The notes under the pieces were generated by a model, which saw nothing but the letters and a program-made list of their open reading frames with translations, was not told where the DNA came from and ran no database searches. The translations under genes were made by a program, and so were the position numbers. DNA of 64,000 nt, from assembly GCA_017451525.1 (NCBI GenBank), contig JAFTOD010000005.1:124001-188000 (forward strand), given 5' to 3'. The DNA is from Paludibacteraceae bacterium. Its GTDB lineage: Bacteria > Bacteroidota > Bacteroidia > Bacteroidales > Paludibacteraceae. Positions 28,980 through 36,784 of the stretch are shown here, piece after piece; the stretch's first letter is position 1, and each line of letters starts with the position of its first letter.

Positions 28980-29612
28980 TTATTTACTCCATTTAGATGG
29001 TTTCTTTTGCCATTGTTGTATCGCCTTGCTTTGTTCTTCATTGATTATTTCTAAGTTTTCTGCATGATGCAAAACAGTTTCTAAGTTGGTCAGCGAAATC
29101 AAATCTATTTCTGCTTTTTCCATGTTTTTGCGAGTAGATGAGAAGCCATAATCAAAAATGGTAACAATACCTAATACATTACAGCCATTATTGCGTAATG
29201 CTTCTACCACTTTCAAGCAATTTTTACCTATATTCACTTGATTTTCTAACACAACCACATTTTGCCTCGGACGCAAATCACCTTCGATTTGATTTTCCAA
29301 TCCGTGATCTTTAGGAGTAGGATGCACATATACGAAAGGTAATCCCAACTGTTCTGCTACCAACACGCCATGCGCAATAGCATTGGTTGCTACTCCCGCT
29401 ATCACATCTGCATCAGGATATATCTCAGCGATTGTTCTCGCCAATTCTATTCGAATAAAATCTCGAATCTTTGGATATGATAAAATCTTACGATCATCGC
29501 AATATAGAGGTGCATACCACCCATTTGCCCATTTGAATGGGTTGTTTAGTTGAAATTTAAATGCTTTCAACTGCAGCATTTTGATTGCTGTTAGGTTTTG
29601 TAGAACACTCAT
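28980..29612 (-). CDS. pyrE: Orotate phosphoribosyltransferase homologue with degenerate PRPP loop
   Basis: Homologous over its length to Bacteroidota PyrE, which makes orotidine monophosphate from orotate and PRPP. Conserved parts are NPFKWANGWYAPLYCDDRK, the catalytic-loop region TPKDHGLENQIEG and TNLETVL. But the 13-residue PRPP-binding motif, which normally reads like EDLISTGGSS, is ENQVNIGKNC at residues 123-132: the second acidic residue and the Thr-Gly-Gly/Ser pattern are gone. A second motif usually reading VATGAI is VATNAI. The frame is intact and the gene leads an operon behind a good promoter. It may have weak or changed activity, with another pyrE elsewhere. 210 residues, normal length. 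Confidence 0.85.
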   Translation of the reverse strand: MSVLQNLTAIKMLQLKAFKFQLNNPFKWANGWYAPLYCDDRKILSYPKIRDFIRIELARTIAEIYPDADVIAGVATNAIAHGVLVAEQLGLPFVYVHPTPKDHGLENQIEGDLRPRQNVVVLENQVNIGKNCLKVVEALRNNGCNVLGIVTIFDYGFSSTRKNMEKAEIDLISLTNLETVLHHAENLEIINEEQSKAIQQWQKKPSKWSK

Positions 29613-29673
29613 ATTGTAAATATTAATAGTTGTTTTTTAATAAATCATTCTTCACATCAAGCTAAAATTCGGG

Positions 29674-29705
29674 CAAAGGTACTATTTTTTTTGCACGTAT
29701 GCAAG
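29674..29705 (-). promoter_or_regulatory. Bacteroidota-type promoter for the pyrE-psd-deoC-nfnAB operon
   Basis: Minus strand: CTTG (29705-29702), 20 bases, TACCTTTG (29681-29674). The predicted start of transcription is about 55 bases before the pyrE ATG. No other good promoter was seen inside the operon. Confidence 0.7.
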
Positions 29706-29750
29706 AGAAAGCGTAAAAAATATATTTTTTAAAAACGATTTCTTGCATGG

Positions 29751-30452
29751 TTATTGCTCTATGTTGATGAGTTTTTCTACCAATTTGGGAACACCTACAG
29801 AGGCGTTTTTCTGGATATGGTGGGCGCGGTGGCGGTAAATACCGAGTTCGGGAGTGTTAGGGTCTATCACATAAATCTCCGCTGAAGAGGGCGCATATTG
29901 CAACAAGGATGCTGCGGGATAGACATTGAGCGATGTGCCCACCACGATAAGGATATCTGCCTGACTGGCTACCTCGCAAGCCAAAGGGAAATAAGGCACT
30001 CCTTCTCCGAAGAAGACTACATAAGGGCGCAGTAGCGAGCCATCGGGATGGCGGTCGCCATAGTGTTGCTCCCAACCATTTAAGTTGATGGTTGCCAGTT
30101 CGTTAGTTTCAGAACGCAGTTTGGTCAATTCGCCATGCAGGTGAATAACATTGTGGCTACCTGCTCGCTCATGTAGGTTATCGATGTTTTGGGTGATGAC
30201 TTGGGTGTTAGGAATGGCCTCCTGCAGGCGTGCAATGGCATAATGCGCAGCGTTGGGTTGAGCAGCGAGGGCTTCGCGACGGCGCATGTTGTAGAACTCA
30301 ACGCAGAGTTGCGGATTGTTGAGCCATGCCTCGTGGGTGCACACATCCTCTATGCGGTAGCGGTCCCACATGCCGTCGGAGCCACGAAAAGTGCCTAATC
30401 CGCTCTCTGCGGATACACCTGCTCCAGTAAAAACAACGATTTTTTTAGTCAC
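29751..30452 (-). CDS. cobB: Sir2-family NAD-dependent protein deacylase
   Basis: Removes acyl groups from lysine side chains, using NAD. The 233-residue protein shows GAGVSAESGLGTFRG (NAD binding), TQNIDNLHERAG, the catalytic His in HLHGEL, VVFFGEGVP and VVGTSLNVYPAA. Tyr and Arg in EFYNMRR match the class III pattern linked to desuccinylation. The four zinc cysteines of E. coli CobB are absent between HLHGEL and LRPYVV, as in other small Bacteroidota sirtuins. A partial promoter (TACCTTTG at 30500-30493 on the minus strand, without a clear -33 element) lies 40 bases upstream. Confidence 0.93.
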   Translation of the reverse strand: MTKKIVVFTGAGVSAESGLGTFRGSDGMWDRYRIEDVCTHEAWLNNPQLCVEFYNMRRREALAAQPNAAHYAIARLQEAIPNTQVITQNIDNLHERAGSHNVIHLHGELTKLRSETNELATINLNGWEQHYGDRHPDGSLLRPYVVFFGEGVPYFPLACEVASQADILIVVGTSLNVYPAASLLQYAPSSAEIYVIDPNTPELGIYRHRAHHIQKNASVGVPKLVEKLINIEQ

Positions 30453-30505
30453 AATAAATAGGGATTATGTTAGTTTTGTGTGATTATTGAGGCAAAGGTA
30501 CAAAA

Positions 30506-30526
30506 ATCCTAATACTACTTTTAGGA
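30506..30526 (-). terminator. Weak hairpin overlapping the stop of the second small gene
   Basis: On the minus strand TCCTAA (30526-30521) pairs with TTAGGA (30512-30507), followed by a T-run. The first arm includes the stop codon of the gene at 30521-30868. It is followed at once by the cobB -7 element (30500-30493). Confidence 0.4.
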
Positions 30527-30868
30527 ATTAGTGGAGTGAATCAAAGAGCCAATGATGAAGCCGCGGAAAGTGGTATAAGGATTAGGGTGAGTGTTTGGGT
30601 AACGATCGGCTTTCTTGCGGTAGTCTGCGTATTTCTCCTCCCACTCGGAACGGAGGTCGGGGGTGTTCATGATGACAGAGGTTTGTTTGACCGCCTCCGC
30701 GAAAGAAGAAACAGCCTTCTGGCGAGAGGGCGCAAGAGGGCCTTTATACGGATGTTTGACTACATAAGCATGCGTGCGACCGTTGCGCGTGCGCATGATA
30801 ATCTTATCGGTAGAGCCGAGTTTGCCCGACATGGAGTCGAAGGGATGAGAGAGAGTGGTGCGTGCCAT
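30521..30868 (-). CDS. Small uncharacterised protein, family copy 2 (115 aa)
   Basis: Paralogue of the 112-residue protein at 2000-2338. The start is set at the ATG at 30868 (MARTTLSHPF), because it lines up with MAKVTPIHPI in the other copy; an in-frame ATG at 30886 would add six residues. Shared blocks are MRTRNGRTHAYVV, KHPYKG, FAEAVKQTSVIMNTPDLRSEW and the C-terminal FRGFIIGSL. No signal peptide or membrane helix. Function unknown. The predicted promoter is at 31024-31055, giving a leader of about 150 bases that contains a small hairpin (AACGAC-ctc-GTCGTT, 30896-30910). An 11-bp repeat array lies upstream of the promoter. Confidence 0.78.
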   Translation of the reverse strand: MARTTLSHPFDSMSGKLGSTDKIIMRTRNGRTHAYVVKHPYKGPLAPSRQKAVSSFAEAVKQTSVIMNTPDLRSEWEEKYADYRKKADRYPNTHPNPYTTFRGFIIGSLIHSTNS

Positions 30869-31023
30869 CGTGTTCGGCAATCTCACGCATTGACCAACGA
30901 CCTCGTCGTTGTTAGGGCGTTCGATGCCTCCACTCTATCCTCGAGTTCACGAAACTCTCGGATGTTTATAGAGGGAGACTCCTCCTTGCCGTCGGAGGGG
31001 ACAATGATTGTTAATTATGGGTG

Positions 31024-31055
31024 CAAAGGTAGTGAAAGTTTTGGAGATTTGCAAG
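31024..31055 (-). promoter_or_regulatory. Bacteroidota-type promoter for the second small gene
   Basis: Minus strand: CTTG (31055-31052), 20 bases, TACCTTTG (31031-31024). The 413-base gap 30869-31281 also contains the leader of the small gene, an 11-bp repeat array and the malQ terminator. Confidence 0.6.
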
Positions 31056-31109
31056 TTTTGGAAGGGAAATTTGTGATTTTTAGATGAAATTGTGAAAGTA
31101 TTTGATAAA

Positions 31110-31207
31110 TACGGTATTACTACGGTAAGAATATGGTTATCTATCGTGTATCTAACGTATATCTATCGTGTATCTATCGTATATGTAACGTAGTTGATAG
31201 CGTAATG
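31110..31207. repeat. 11-bp tandem repeat, locus D (about 9 units)
   Basis: Units in order: TACGGTATTAC (31110), TACGGTAAGAA (31121), a 10-base TATGGTTATC (31132), TATCGTGTATC (31142), TAACGTATATC (31153), TATCGTGTATC (31164), TATCGTATATG (31175), TAACGTAGTTG (31186) and ATAGCGTAATG (31197). Its central part is nearly the same as locus F (53467-53521). Confidence 0.85.
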
Positions 31208-31227
31208 GTAGAGGAGTTTAGATAAGA

Positions 31228-31262
31228 AAAAGAGGATGTACCACTCGGTTACATCCTCTTTT
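31228..31262 (-). terminator. malQ terminator
   Basis: A perfect 13-bp stem (31228-31240 with 31250-31262; core AGAGGATGTA/TACATCCTCT) with a 9-base loop, followed on the minus strand by a T-run. It begins 19 bases after the malQ stop. Confidence 0.85.
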
Positions 31263-31281
31263 CGTTATAATAGCGAAACTA

Positions 31282-33903
31282 TTATCTCACTTGGGTGAGG
31301 GATTTCACGTGGGCGTTGAAAGCGTCTTGCTGGAGCAAGTTCTCCAATGTGAGGTGCATGCGGTAGTTCCAGAAGTGTTCTGGATTGCTTGGCAAGTTGA
31401 TACGCTCAGCGTGTTGGTCAGGCAAACGCAAATTACCATCAATTGCCAACCAATCTTGCAATGGCAAAATCACCCACATTGCAGGGCTATACATGTGTTG
31501 ATTAACGATAAACTCGGCAATCTCTGGCGACATCTCTTGTGGTGCTTCACCCCACCAACCCATTTGTTCGTTGTAGAACTTCTGAGTAACTTGGCGGTCT
31601 TCCTCCCACCATGCACGCATAGGGTTCATATCGTGGGTACCAATGGTACAAACGCTCAAATATGGTGCATCAGCAGGGTGTGCAAAAGCACGAGTTGGAT
31701 CCTTAGGCATACGTTGAATCTCAAGCGAGAGGATCTCCAATTGACTCATGACCTCAGGCACACAAGTAGGCACCATACCAAGGTCCTCGCCGCAGCAGAG
31801 CATGTCGGTAGCAGCGATGAGCGTAGGGAGTTTCTTCATCGCAGAATCGCGCCAGAAAGCCGTGTGGCGGTGGTAGAAATAGTCGTTGTGGATATCCATG
31901 AGGAGTTGGCGTTGATCGGCATACAACTCGCTGAAGTTATGCGACTGATACATGGCGATACGTGGGTGGAGCATAGAAGGGTTCTTCTGGTCACGCACGA
32001 AGAGAATCTCGCAATGGAGATACAACAAGCCATTGAGGACGTTATCGATATTGCACTTGCCCTCCAGCGCAGCACGGTGCTCAGGGTCGAGGAAGTACTG
32101 CTGTACCTTGCGTTGGGTGTCAAGGTGCTCAGGGAAGTAGTAGATATTGCCGTCGTTGGTGAGGAGGAAGTTTTGCTTCACAAACTCGGTATCATAGCCA
32201 AAGACTTCTCCGAGGAAGTGAGCACGGAGGTATGGACGAGTGAGGCGGTCCTCATCGAGCTTCACACCCATATTCCAAAGGTCTTGGAGCGAGTATGGCA
32301 TAGCAGGAGAGAAGTGTCCGCAGAGTCCCCAAACATCCGACTTGCGCATTTGCCAAATACGGAAGAAGCCAAGGATATGATCGATACGATAAGCATCGAA
32401 GTAGTCCGCCATCTTGGTGAAACGGAACTTCCACCAGTGGTAGTCGTCTTGCGACATGACATCCCAGTTGTAGGTTGGGAAGCCCCAGTTCTGGCCACGT
32501 GCATCGAAGTCATCGGGTGGTGCACCCGCCGAAGCAGAGAGGTTGAAGAGTTGTGGGTCGGTGGAAGCGTCCACAGAGTCAGGAGAGATACCGATAGGTA
32601 TATCGCCCTTGATAGCCACTCCTACGGAGTGCGCATAATCCACAGCGTCGCGGAGCTGCTTGTCGGCATGGAACTGGAGGTAACAGTAGAAGTCCTTAGG
32701 TTGCTTGTCGCGTTTGGACATGAACTGCGCATATGGAAGGAGCCATCCCTCGTTGGCAGCGAGGAAAGCATTGTATTCATCAGAAGCAAAGAGCTCGGCT
32801 TTGTCGGCCTTGTAGAGCGCTTTGAAGTACTTCATCTTCTCGTCGTAAACGCATTGGTAGTCAGCGATAGTCTTGGCGTTGAACTCCTCCTGTGTCTTGC
32901 GATACTTCTTGAGTTGGGTAGGAGTGAGGGTGCCCATCTTCTCGATATTGAGGTAGATTGGGTGGAGCGCAAATACACTGACTGCGTTGTATGGATACGA
33001 GTCGAGGTTGTTGTGACGGAGGGTAGTGTCGTTGATTGGGAGGGTTTGGATCATCTTTTGTCCTGTAGCGACAGCCCAGTCAGCGAGGAGTTTGAGGTCT
33101 TGGTACTCACCAATACCAAAGCCGTTCTCAGAACGAAGAGAGAAGACAGGTACCGCTACGCCTGCGCCCTTCCAATTGGCTTGTGTATAGCGGAAAGGAG
33201 CATCGGTGAGGACATAATGCTTAGCACGTTGAACGTCCCAGATCTTGCGGTTCTCGCCCCACTCCATGTCCACGATGTCGCCCGATTGGAGGTCGTAGAT
33301 GACATACTTGTACTCAACCACAGTGCCGAGTTTGGCGTGGAAAGTGGCGGTCCAGGTGGGGTTGTAGGACGCTTCGCTATGGGACGGCGTTCCGCCTAAT
33401 GGATATTGGATATTGGTCATTGGGAGCATTTTCTTCTTGTCCCATGCGCCGAGGGCAGGGATATTACCCATGATAGCTACACCCTGGTGACGCTCGAGGC
33501 GAGGTACGCTGACCTTGAGGCAGATGTTGCCTGTTGCCTTAACCGCAGCAGAAGGTTTGCGGTGCGCGAAAAGCACTTGGCTGAAGACCTTAGAGCCGAA
33601 GAGAGAACGGTCCTTGTCTTGCCAAAGGTCGCGGAGGATGATGTTACCCGGTTGGCACTCAAGGAGATGAGGCATAGACTCGCGACGGAGGATATTGCCA
33701 TTCTCGTCCATGACAACATAGACATAAGAGATGTACTTGTGGATGTCACTGAGTGTGAGTTGTGCAGCCCATTCGGCAGAGCCATGGCACTCGAGGTCAA
33801 GTTGCAGAGGTGAAGCTTGTTGCACGTCTGCATCCGCAGCATAGAGAACGGCGATGTGCTGTCCCCACTGCGTTTGGTAGTTGATTGAAAAGGATAAATT
33901 CAT
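31282..33903 (-). CDS. malQ: 4-alpha-glucanotransferase (GH77) with N-terminal starch-binding domains
   Basis: Transfers maltodextrin segments between glucans in the cytoplasm. Start is the ATG at 33903 (MNLSFSINYQTQWGQ); the frame runs further upstream, but that part overlaps the neighbouring gene and is not protein-like. The 873-residue protein has two CBM20-like domains (about 1-120 and 130-260; the second contains VAIMGNIPALGAWDKKKMLP). The GH77 barrel follows, with PVFSLRSENGFGIGEYQDLK, GDIPIGISPDSVDA, FDAYRIDHILGFFRIW (Asp nucleophile), CCGEDLGMVP (acid/base Glu) and TIGTHDMNP. This long form with an insert is usual in Bacteroidota. Coding sequence is C-rich, as in ileS. It follows the flippase-like gene by 53 bases. 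Confidence 0.95.
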   Translation of the reverse strand: MNLSFSINYQTQWGQHIAVLYAADADVQQASPLQLDLECHGSAEWAAQLTLSDIHKYISYVYVVMDENGNILRRESMPHLLECQPGNIILRDLWQDKDRSLFGSKVFSQVLFAHRKPSAAVKATGNICLKVSVPRLERHQGVAIMGNIPALGAWDKKKMLPMTNIQYPLGGTPSHSEASYNPTWTATFHAKLGTVVEYKYVIYDLQSGDIVDMEWGENRKIWDVQRAKHYVLTDAPFRYTQANWKGAGVAVPVFSLRSENGFGIGEYQDLKLLADWAVATGQKMIQTLPINDTTLRHNNLDSYPYNAVSVFALHPIYLNIEKMGTLTPTQLKKYRKTQEEFNAKTIADYQCVYDEKMKYFKALYKADKAELFASDEYNAFLAANEGWLLPYAQFMSKRDKQPKDFYCYLQFHADKQLRDAVDYAHSVGVAIKGDIPIGISPDSVDASTDPQLFNLSASAGAPPDDFDARGQNWGFPTYNWDVMSQDDYHWWKFRFTKMADYFDAYRIDHILGFFRIWQMRKSDVWGLCGHFSPAMPYSLQDLWNMGVKLDEDRLTRPYLRAHFLGEVFGYDTEFVKQNFLLTNDGNIYYFPEHLDTQRKVQQYFLDPEHRAALEGKCNIDNVLNGLLYLHCEILFVRDQKNPSMLHPRIAMYQSHNFSELYADQRQLLMDIHNDYFYHRHTAFWRDSAMKKLPTLIAATDMLCCGEDLGMVPTCVPEVMSQLEILSLEIQRMPKDPTRAFAHPADAPYLSVCTIGTHDMNPMRAWWEEDRQVTQKFYNEQMGWWGEAPQEMSPEIAEFIVNQHMYSPAMWVILPLQDWLAIDGNLRLPDQHAERINLPSNPEHFWNYRMHLTLENLLQQDAFNAHVKSLTQVR

Positions 33904-33956
33904 ATGATTGGGTTGTTTAATATTGTTTAGCGTTGTGTAGTGTTGTGTAGAATTGT

Positions 33957-34892
33957 TTATTTGGTTTTGCCGTTGCGGTAGAGGATGGAGCCGATGAGCA
34001 TAGGCAGGACGGTGTTGATGAGCCATATCAGCAGTACCGCCAAGGCTATGCCAGCCGCATTGTCGCTAAACGCATCGAAAATTATCAATGACCAGCTGCC
34101 ACGGATAGCGATATTTAATACTGGCATAGATGGGAAAATGGAAATCACCATGTAGTAGAAGGGGATGGAGATAAGGTACTCCATTGGCAACATCTCCACT
34201 CCGCAGAAATGCAGAGTTAGCGCCAACTGGATTGCCCAAACCATATAACGCAAGAATGACCAGCCGACCGTTTGCATAAAACGGGTGTAGGAAATCTTGG
34301 AGAGTGCCATGACGAGTTGCTGCATCTGAGTAGATTGCCATTGACGCTTAGCAAGACTACGCACAATGTGAGGTAAGAAACTCATTAGGAGTATCACCAC
34401 GATGAAAGCAATGGCAAATGACTGCATTGGGAGCGATTGATCATAAGAAGCAAAGAGCCATGTGGCAGGTACGCCGATGATGAGTTCGACAAGCAAGAGA
34501 GCCACAGTACCTACAAGACCAAGCCCAACCGCTGCGGAGAAATTACCCTTGTCCTTGAGAAGCATAGCACGCGCAGGATAGTCGCCAGCATGATAGGGAG
34601 TAATGAAAGCACCTACATAGCCATAATAGACTTGGCGTTGCGCCCCCCACATGGTCATTGGCTCTACATCACGCAAAAGAAGACGCCACTTGCCTGCCTC
34701 ACAGAGCACATTAACGGGCATAAGCAAAAGCACCGTCACTAGAACAAGACAATGCCATATGTCCATATCCTGAAAAGCCGCAAAGAAAGAAGCATAATCG
34801 TCGAAAATAATCAAACGATATGCTAAATAACCATACGCCACAAGGATAAGCAGCGTGTTGAAAATACGAAGATATGGTTTGTTTTGCTTCAT
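33957..34892 (-). CDS. UPF0104/LPG synthase-like membrane protein
   Basis: A polytopic inner-membrane protein of 311 residues with about eight helices. The start is the ATG at 34892 (MKQNKPYLRIFNTLLILVAYG), which lies between the promoter and the first helix. It resembles the UPF0104/YbhN family, related to the flippase domain of lysylphosphatidylglycerol synthase: EAGKWRLLL in the second loop, YYGYVGAFITPYHAGDYPARAMLLK, and the C-terminal GSWSLIIFD segment. Substrate unknown. It heads a likely two-gene unit with malQ and is divergent from the helix-hairpin-helix gene. Confidence 0.8.
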   Translation of the reverse strand: MKQNKPYLRIFNTLLILVAYGYLAYRLIIFDDYASFFAAFQDMDIWHCLVLVTVLLLMPVNVLCEAGKWRLLLRDVEPMTMWGAQRQVYYGYVGAFITPYHAGDYPARAMLLKDKGNFSAAVGLGLVGTVALLLVELIIGVPATWLFASYDQSLPMQSFAIAFIVVILLMSFLPHIVRSLAKRQWQSTQMQQLVMALSKISYTRFMQTVGWSFLRYMVWAIQLALTLHFCGVEMLPMEYLISIPFYYMVISIFPSMPVLNIAIRGSWSLIIFDAFSDNAAGIALAVLLIWLINTVLPMLIGSILYRNGKTK

Positions 34893-34901
34893 TTCGGGCT
34901 G

Positions 34902-34932
34902 CAAAGATAGTAAAAAATTATGTAAAAACAAA
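34902..34932 (-). promoter_or_regulatory. Bacteroidota-type promoter for the UPF0104-malQ unit
   Basis: Minus strand: TTTG (34932-34929), 19 bases, TATCTTTG (34909-34902). The -7 element is only 10 bases from the start codon at 34892, so the leader is very short. It excludes the further upstream in-frame start. Confidence 0.7.
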
Positions 34933-34946
34933 ATTTTTTTACAATA

Positions 34947-34979
34947 GTTGGGATATTTCAGCAATTTTTAGTACTTTTG
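34947..34979 (+). promoter_or_regulatory. Promoter for the helix-hairpin-helix outer-membrane protein gene
   Basis: TACTTTTG (34972-34979) is a good -7 element; the -33 element is a weaker GTTG (34947-34950), 21 bases upstream. The ATG at 34988 is 8 bases after the -7 element, so the mRNA should be almost leaderless. Confidence 0.55.
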
Positions 34980-34987
34980 CAGTGGAA

Positions 34988-36784
34988 ATGAAGCGTGCGT
35001 GGATAATAATTTTCTTTTTCATATCGTGTATGACATCGTCTATACACGCAGAGGCATTTACCCTAGATGATATTTTGGAAGATATCTACAATCAACTATC
35101 AGAAGACGGAGAAATTCCCTTGGAAGATGTGCAAGAGGAATTAATAGAAATAGCGCAAAATCCCATTAACCTAAACCAAACAACAGCCAATGAACTAAGC
35201 CGATTGCACTTTCTTAGTGATGAACAAATAGACGCTATCCTGCTATACCAGTATCTGCATCCTTTTCAAGAAATATATGAATTGCAACTTATTGATTGTC
35301 TAAAGGATTATGAGATTCGTAATCTGCTGCCGTTTGTATATGTGGGTCAAATAAAGGAGGAGAAAAATATGTATTTTCGTGAGGTGTTTCACTATGCCAA
35401 ACATGAGATAACGCTGCGGACAGATGCACGGAATATCGAAGATTTTGAGGGTGATCCTATGTATGGCAAACTACGCTATCGGTTTAATTATCAAAACAGA
35501 GTGATGGCAGGTGTAACGATTGGTCGCACACCAGGCGCAACATGGGAAAATATAAACTTTGGTGGTTTCATAGAATTACGAGATATGGGTCCAATGAAAC
35601 GGATTGTAGCAGGCAATTATCAAGCTAATTTTGGTTATGGTTTGGTAATAGGAAGTCCGTTCAAACGGGGAAAAACTGCCTATATTCAATCCACAGCCAC
35701 CACAGATGAAGGACTCAAAAAGTTTGGTTCAGTAGGCAATAGTTATAACTATTTTCATGGCGTGGGTGCAACAGCAAAAGTAAGTAGTTGGGCTGACGTT
35801 AGTGCATTTTATTCGTTGCGCGAAGGAAAAGAAGAATGGAATCATGTGGTAGGTATAAATGCGACAGGTCGATGGAATCGGCTAAAAGTGGGTATTACGG
35901 CGGTGGAGAATATACATCAGCCTACCCCAGACCCCTCCCTAAAGGGAAATGAGTTAATAAGCACACAAGCGGTGATGGGAGTAAATGCCCGATGGAATCA
36001 GGGAAAAGTGGATATTTGGGGCGAACTTGCAACCAGTCAAGGCAAGCAATGGGGTATAGGCGGCATCGCAGGTATACGATATACCCCTATTTCTGACATC
36101 AATCTATTGGCTATTTACCGCTACTATTCGCCCTATTTTGATAATATCTACGCCAACGCATTATGCTCGTGGACAAGAATGAGAGATGAACACGGCGGCT
36201 ATTTTGGAGTGGAATATAATCGATTGAAAAACTGGCAGTTGTCGGCGTTTGGTGATGTGTGGAAGAGTGGGTTTGAGACTATGGCACAAGCGGATTTTAT
36301 TCCGCAAAAAGACTACCGCATGCACACACGATTCCGCGTAAAAAGAAAAGACGAGAAAGATACCTATTCGCTCCGATGGAATATGGTGTATGAGTTTGGA
36401 CAATGGAAGATGAAGACGCAAGCGGATGGCAATATGGTGCAGGCAGAAGGAGAGTGGACATATGGTTGGTCGGTATTACAAGATGTGGAATATCGTTTTT
36501 CGGAAGTACCAATCGTATTGCAGTTTAGAGCACAAGCGTTCGACGCACGGGAATGGAACAACCGCGTGTATATCTACGAAAACGACGTGCTATACGCCTA
36601 TGCTATTCCTTTTGTTTATGGATTGGGTGGGCGTTTTTGGCTCAATGCACGCTACAAAATCAACGATATATTTTCTCTTTACTTGCGTGTGAGCGAGACC
36701 ATCTATCAAAATGCTTGGGCAATAGAACACGATAAAAAAAGTACGCGCACGGACGTGCACGCACTACTGCGAATAAAGTTATAA
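34988..36784 (+). CDS. Outer-membrane protein with N-terminal helix-hairpin-helix region
   Basis: 598 residues from the ATG at 34988 (MKRAWIIIFFFISCMTSSIHA signal peptide); the upstream frame is not protein-like and overlaps the promoter. Residues about 60-125 (INLNQTTANELSRLHFLSDEQIDAILLY and following) look like a helix-hairpin-helix pair as in ComEA-like proteins. The remaining 450 residues are alternating aromatic beta strands ending in a C-terminal strand (RTDVHALLRIKL), so a beta barrel is likely. This combination is known in Bacteroidota as HHH-containing proteins of unknown role; DNA contact is possible but unproven. Its stop directly abuts the stop of the convergent gtrA gene. Confidence 0.78.
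   Translation: MKRAWIIIFFFISCMTSSIHAEAFTLDDILEDIYNQLSEDGEIPLEDVQEELIEIAQNPINLNQTTANELSRLHFLSDEQIDAILLYQYLHPFQEIYELQLIDCLKDYEIRNLLPFVYVGQIKEEKNMYFREVFHYAKHEITLRTDARNIEDFEGDPMYGKLRYRFNYQNRVMAGVTIGRTPGATWENINFGGFIELRDMGPMKRIVAGNYQANFGYGLVIGSPFKRGKTAYIQSTATTDEGLKKFGSVGNSYNYFHGVGATAKVSSWADVSAFYSLREGKEEWNHVVGINATGRWNRLKVGITAVENIHQPTPDPSLKGNELISTQAVMGVNARWNQGKVDIWGELATSQGKQWGIGGIAGIRYTPISDINLLAIYRYYSPYFDNIYANALCSWTRMRDEHGGYFGVEYNRLKNWQLSAFGDVWKSGFETMAQADFIPQKDYRMHTRFRVKRKDEKDTYSLRWNMVYEFGQWKMKTQADGNMVQAEGEWTYGWSVLQDVEYRFSEVPIVLQFRAQAFDAREWNNRVYIYENDVLYAYAIPFVYGLGGRFWLNARYKINDIFSLYLRVSETIYQNAWAIEHDKKSTRTDVHALLRIKL

Noticed and set aside
31291-33399. A 702-codon open frame on the plus strand opposite malQ
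   Set aside because: It lies wholly within malQ in antisense, has no protein-like motifs, and is explained by the codon bias of malQ. malQ itself has clear GH77 motifs.
33904-34026. N-terminal extension of malQ to 34026
   Set aside because: The added 41 residues are not like any GH77 protein and overlap the UPF0104 gene; the ATG at 33903 fits the family start.
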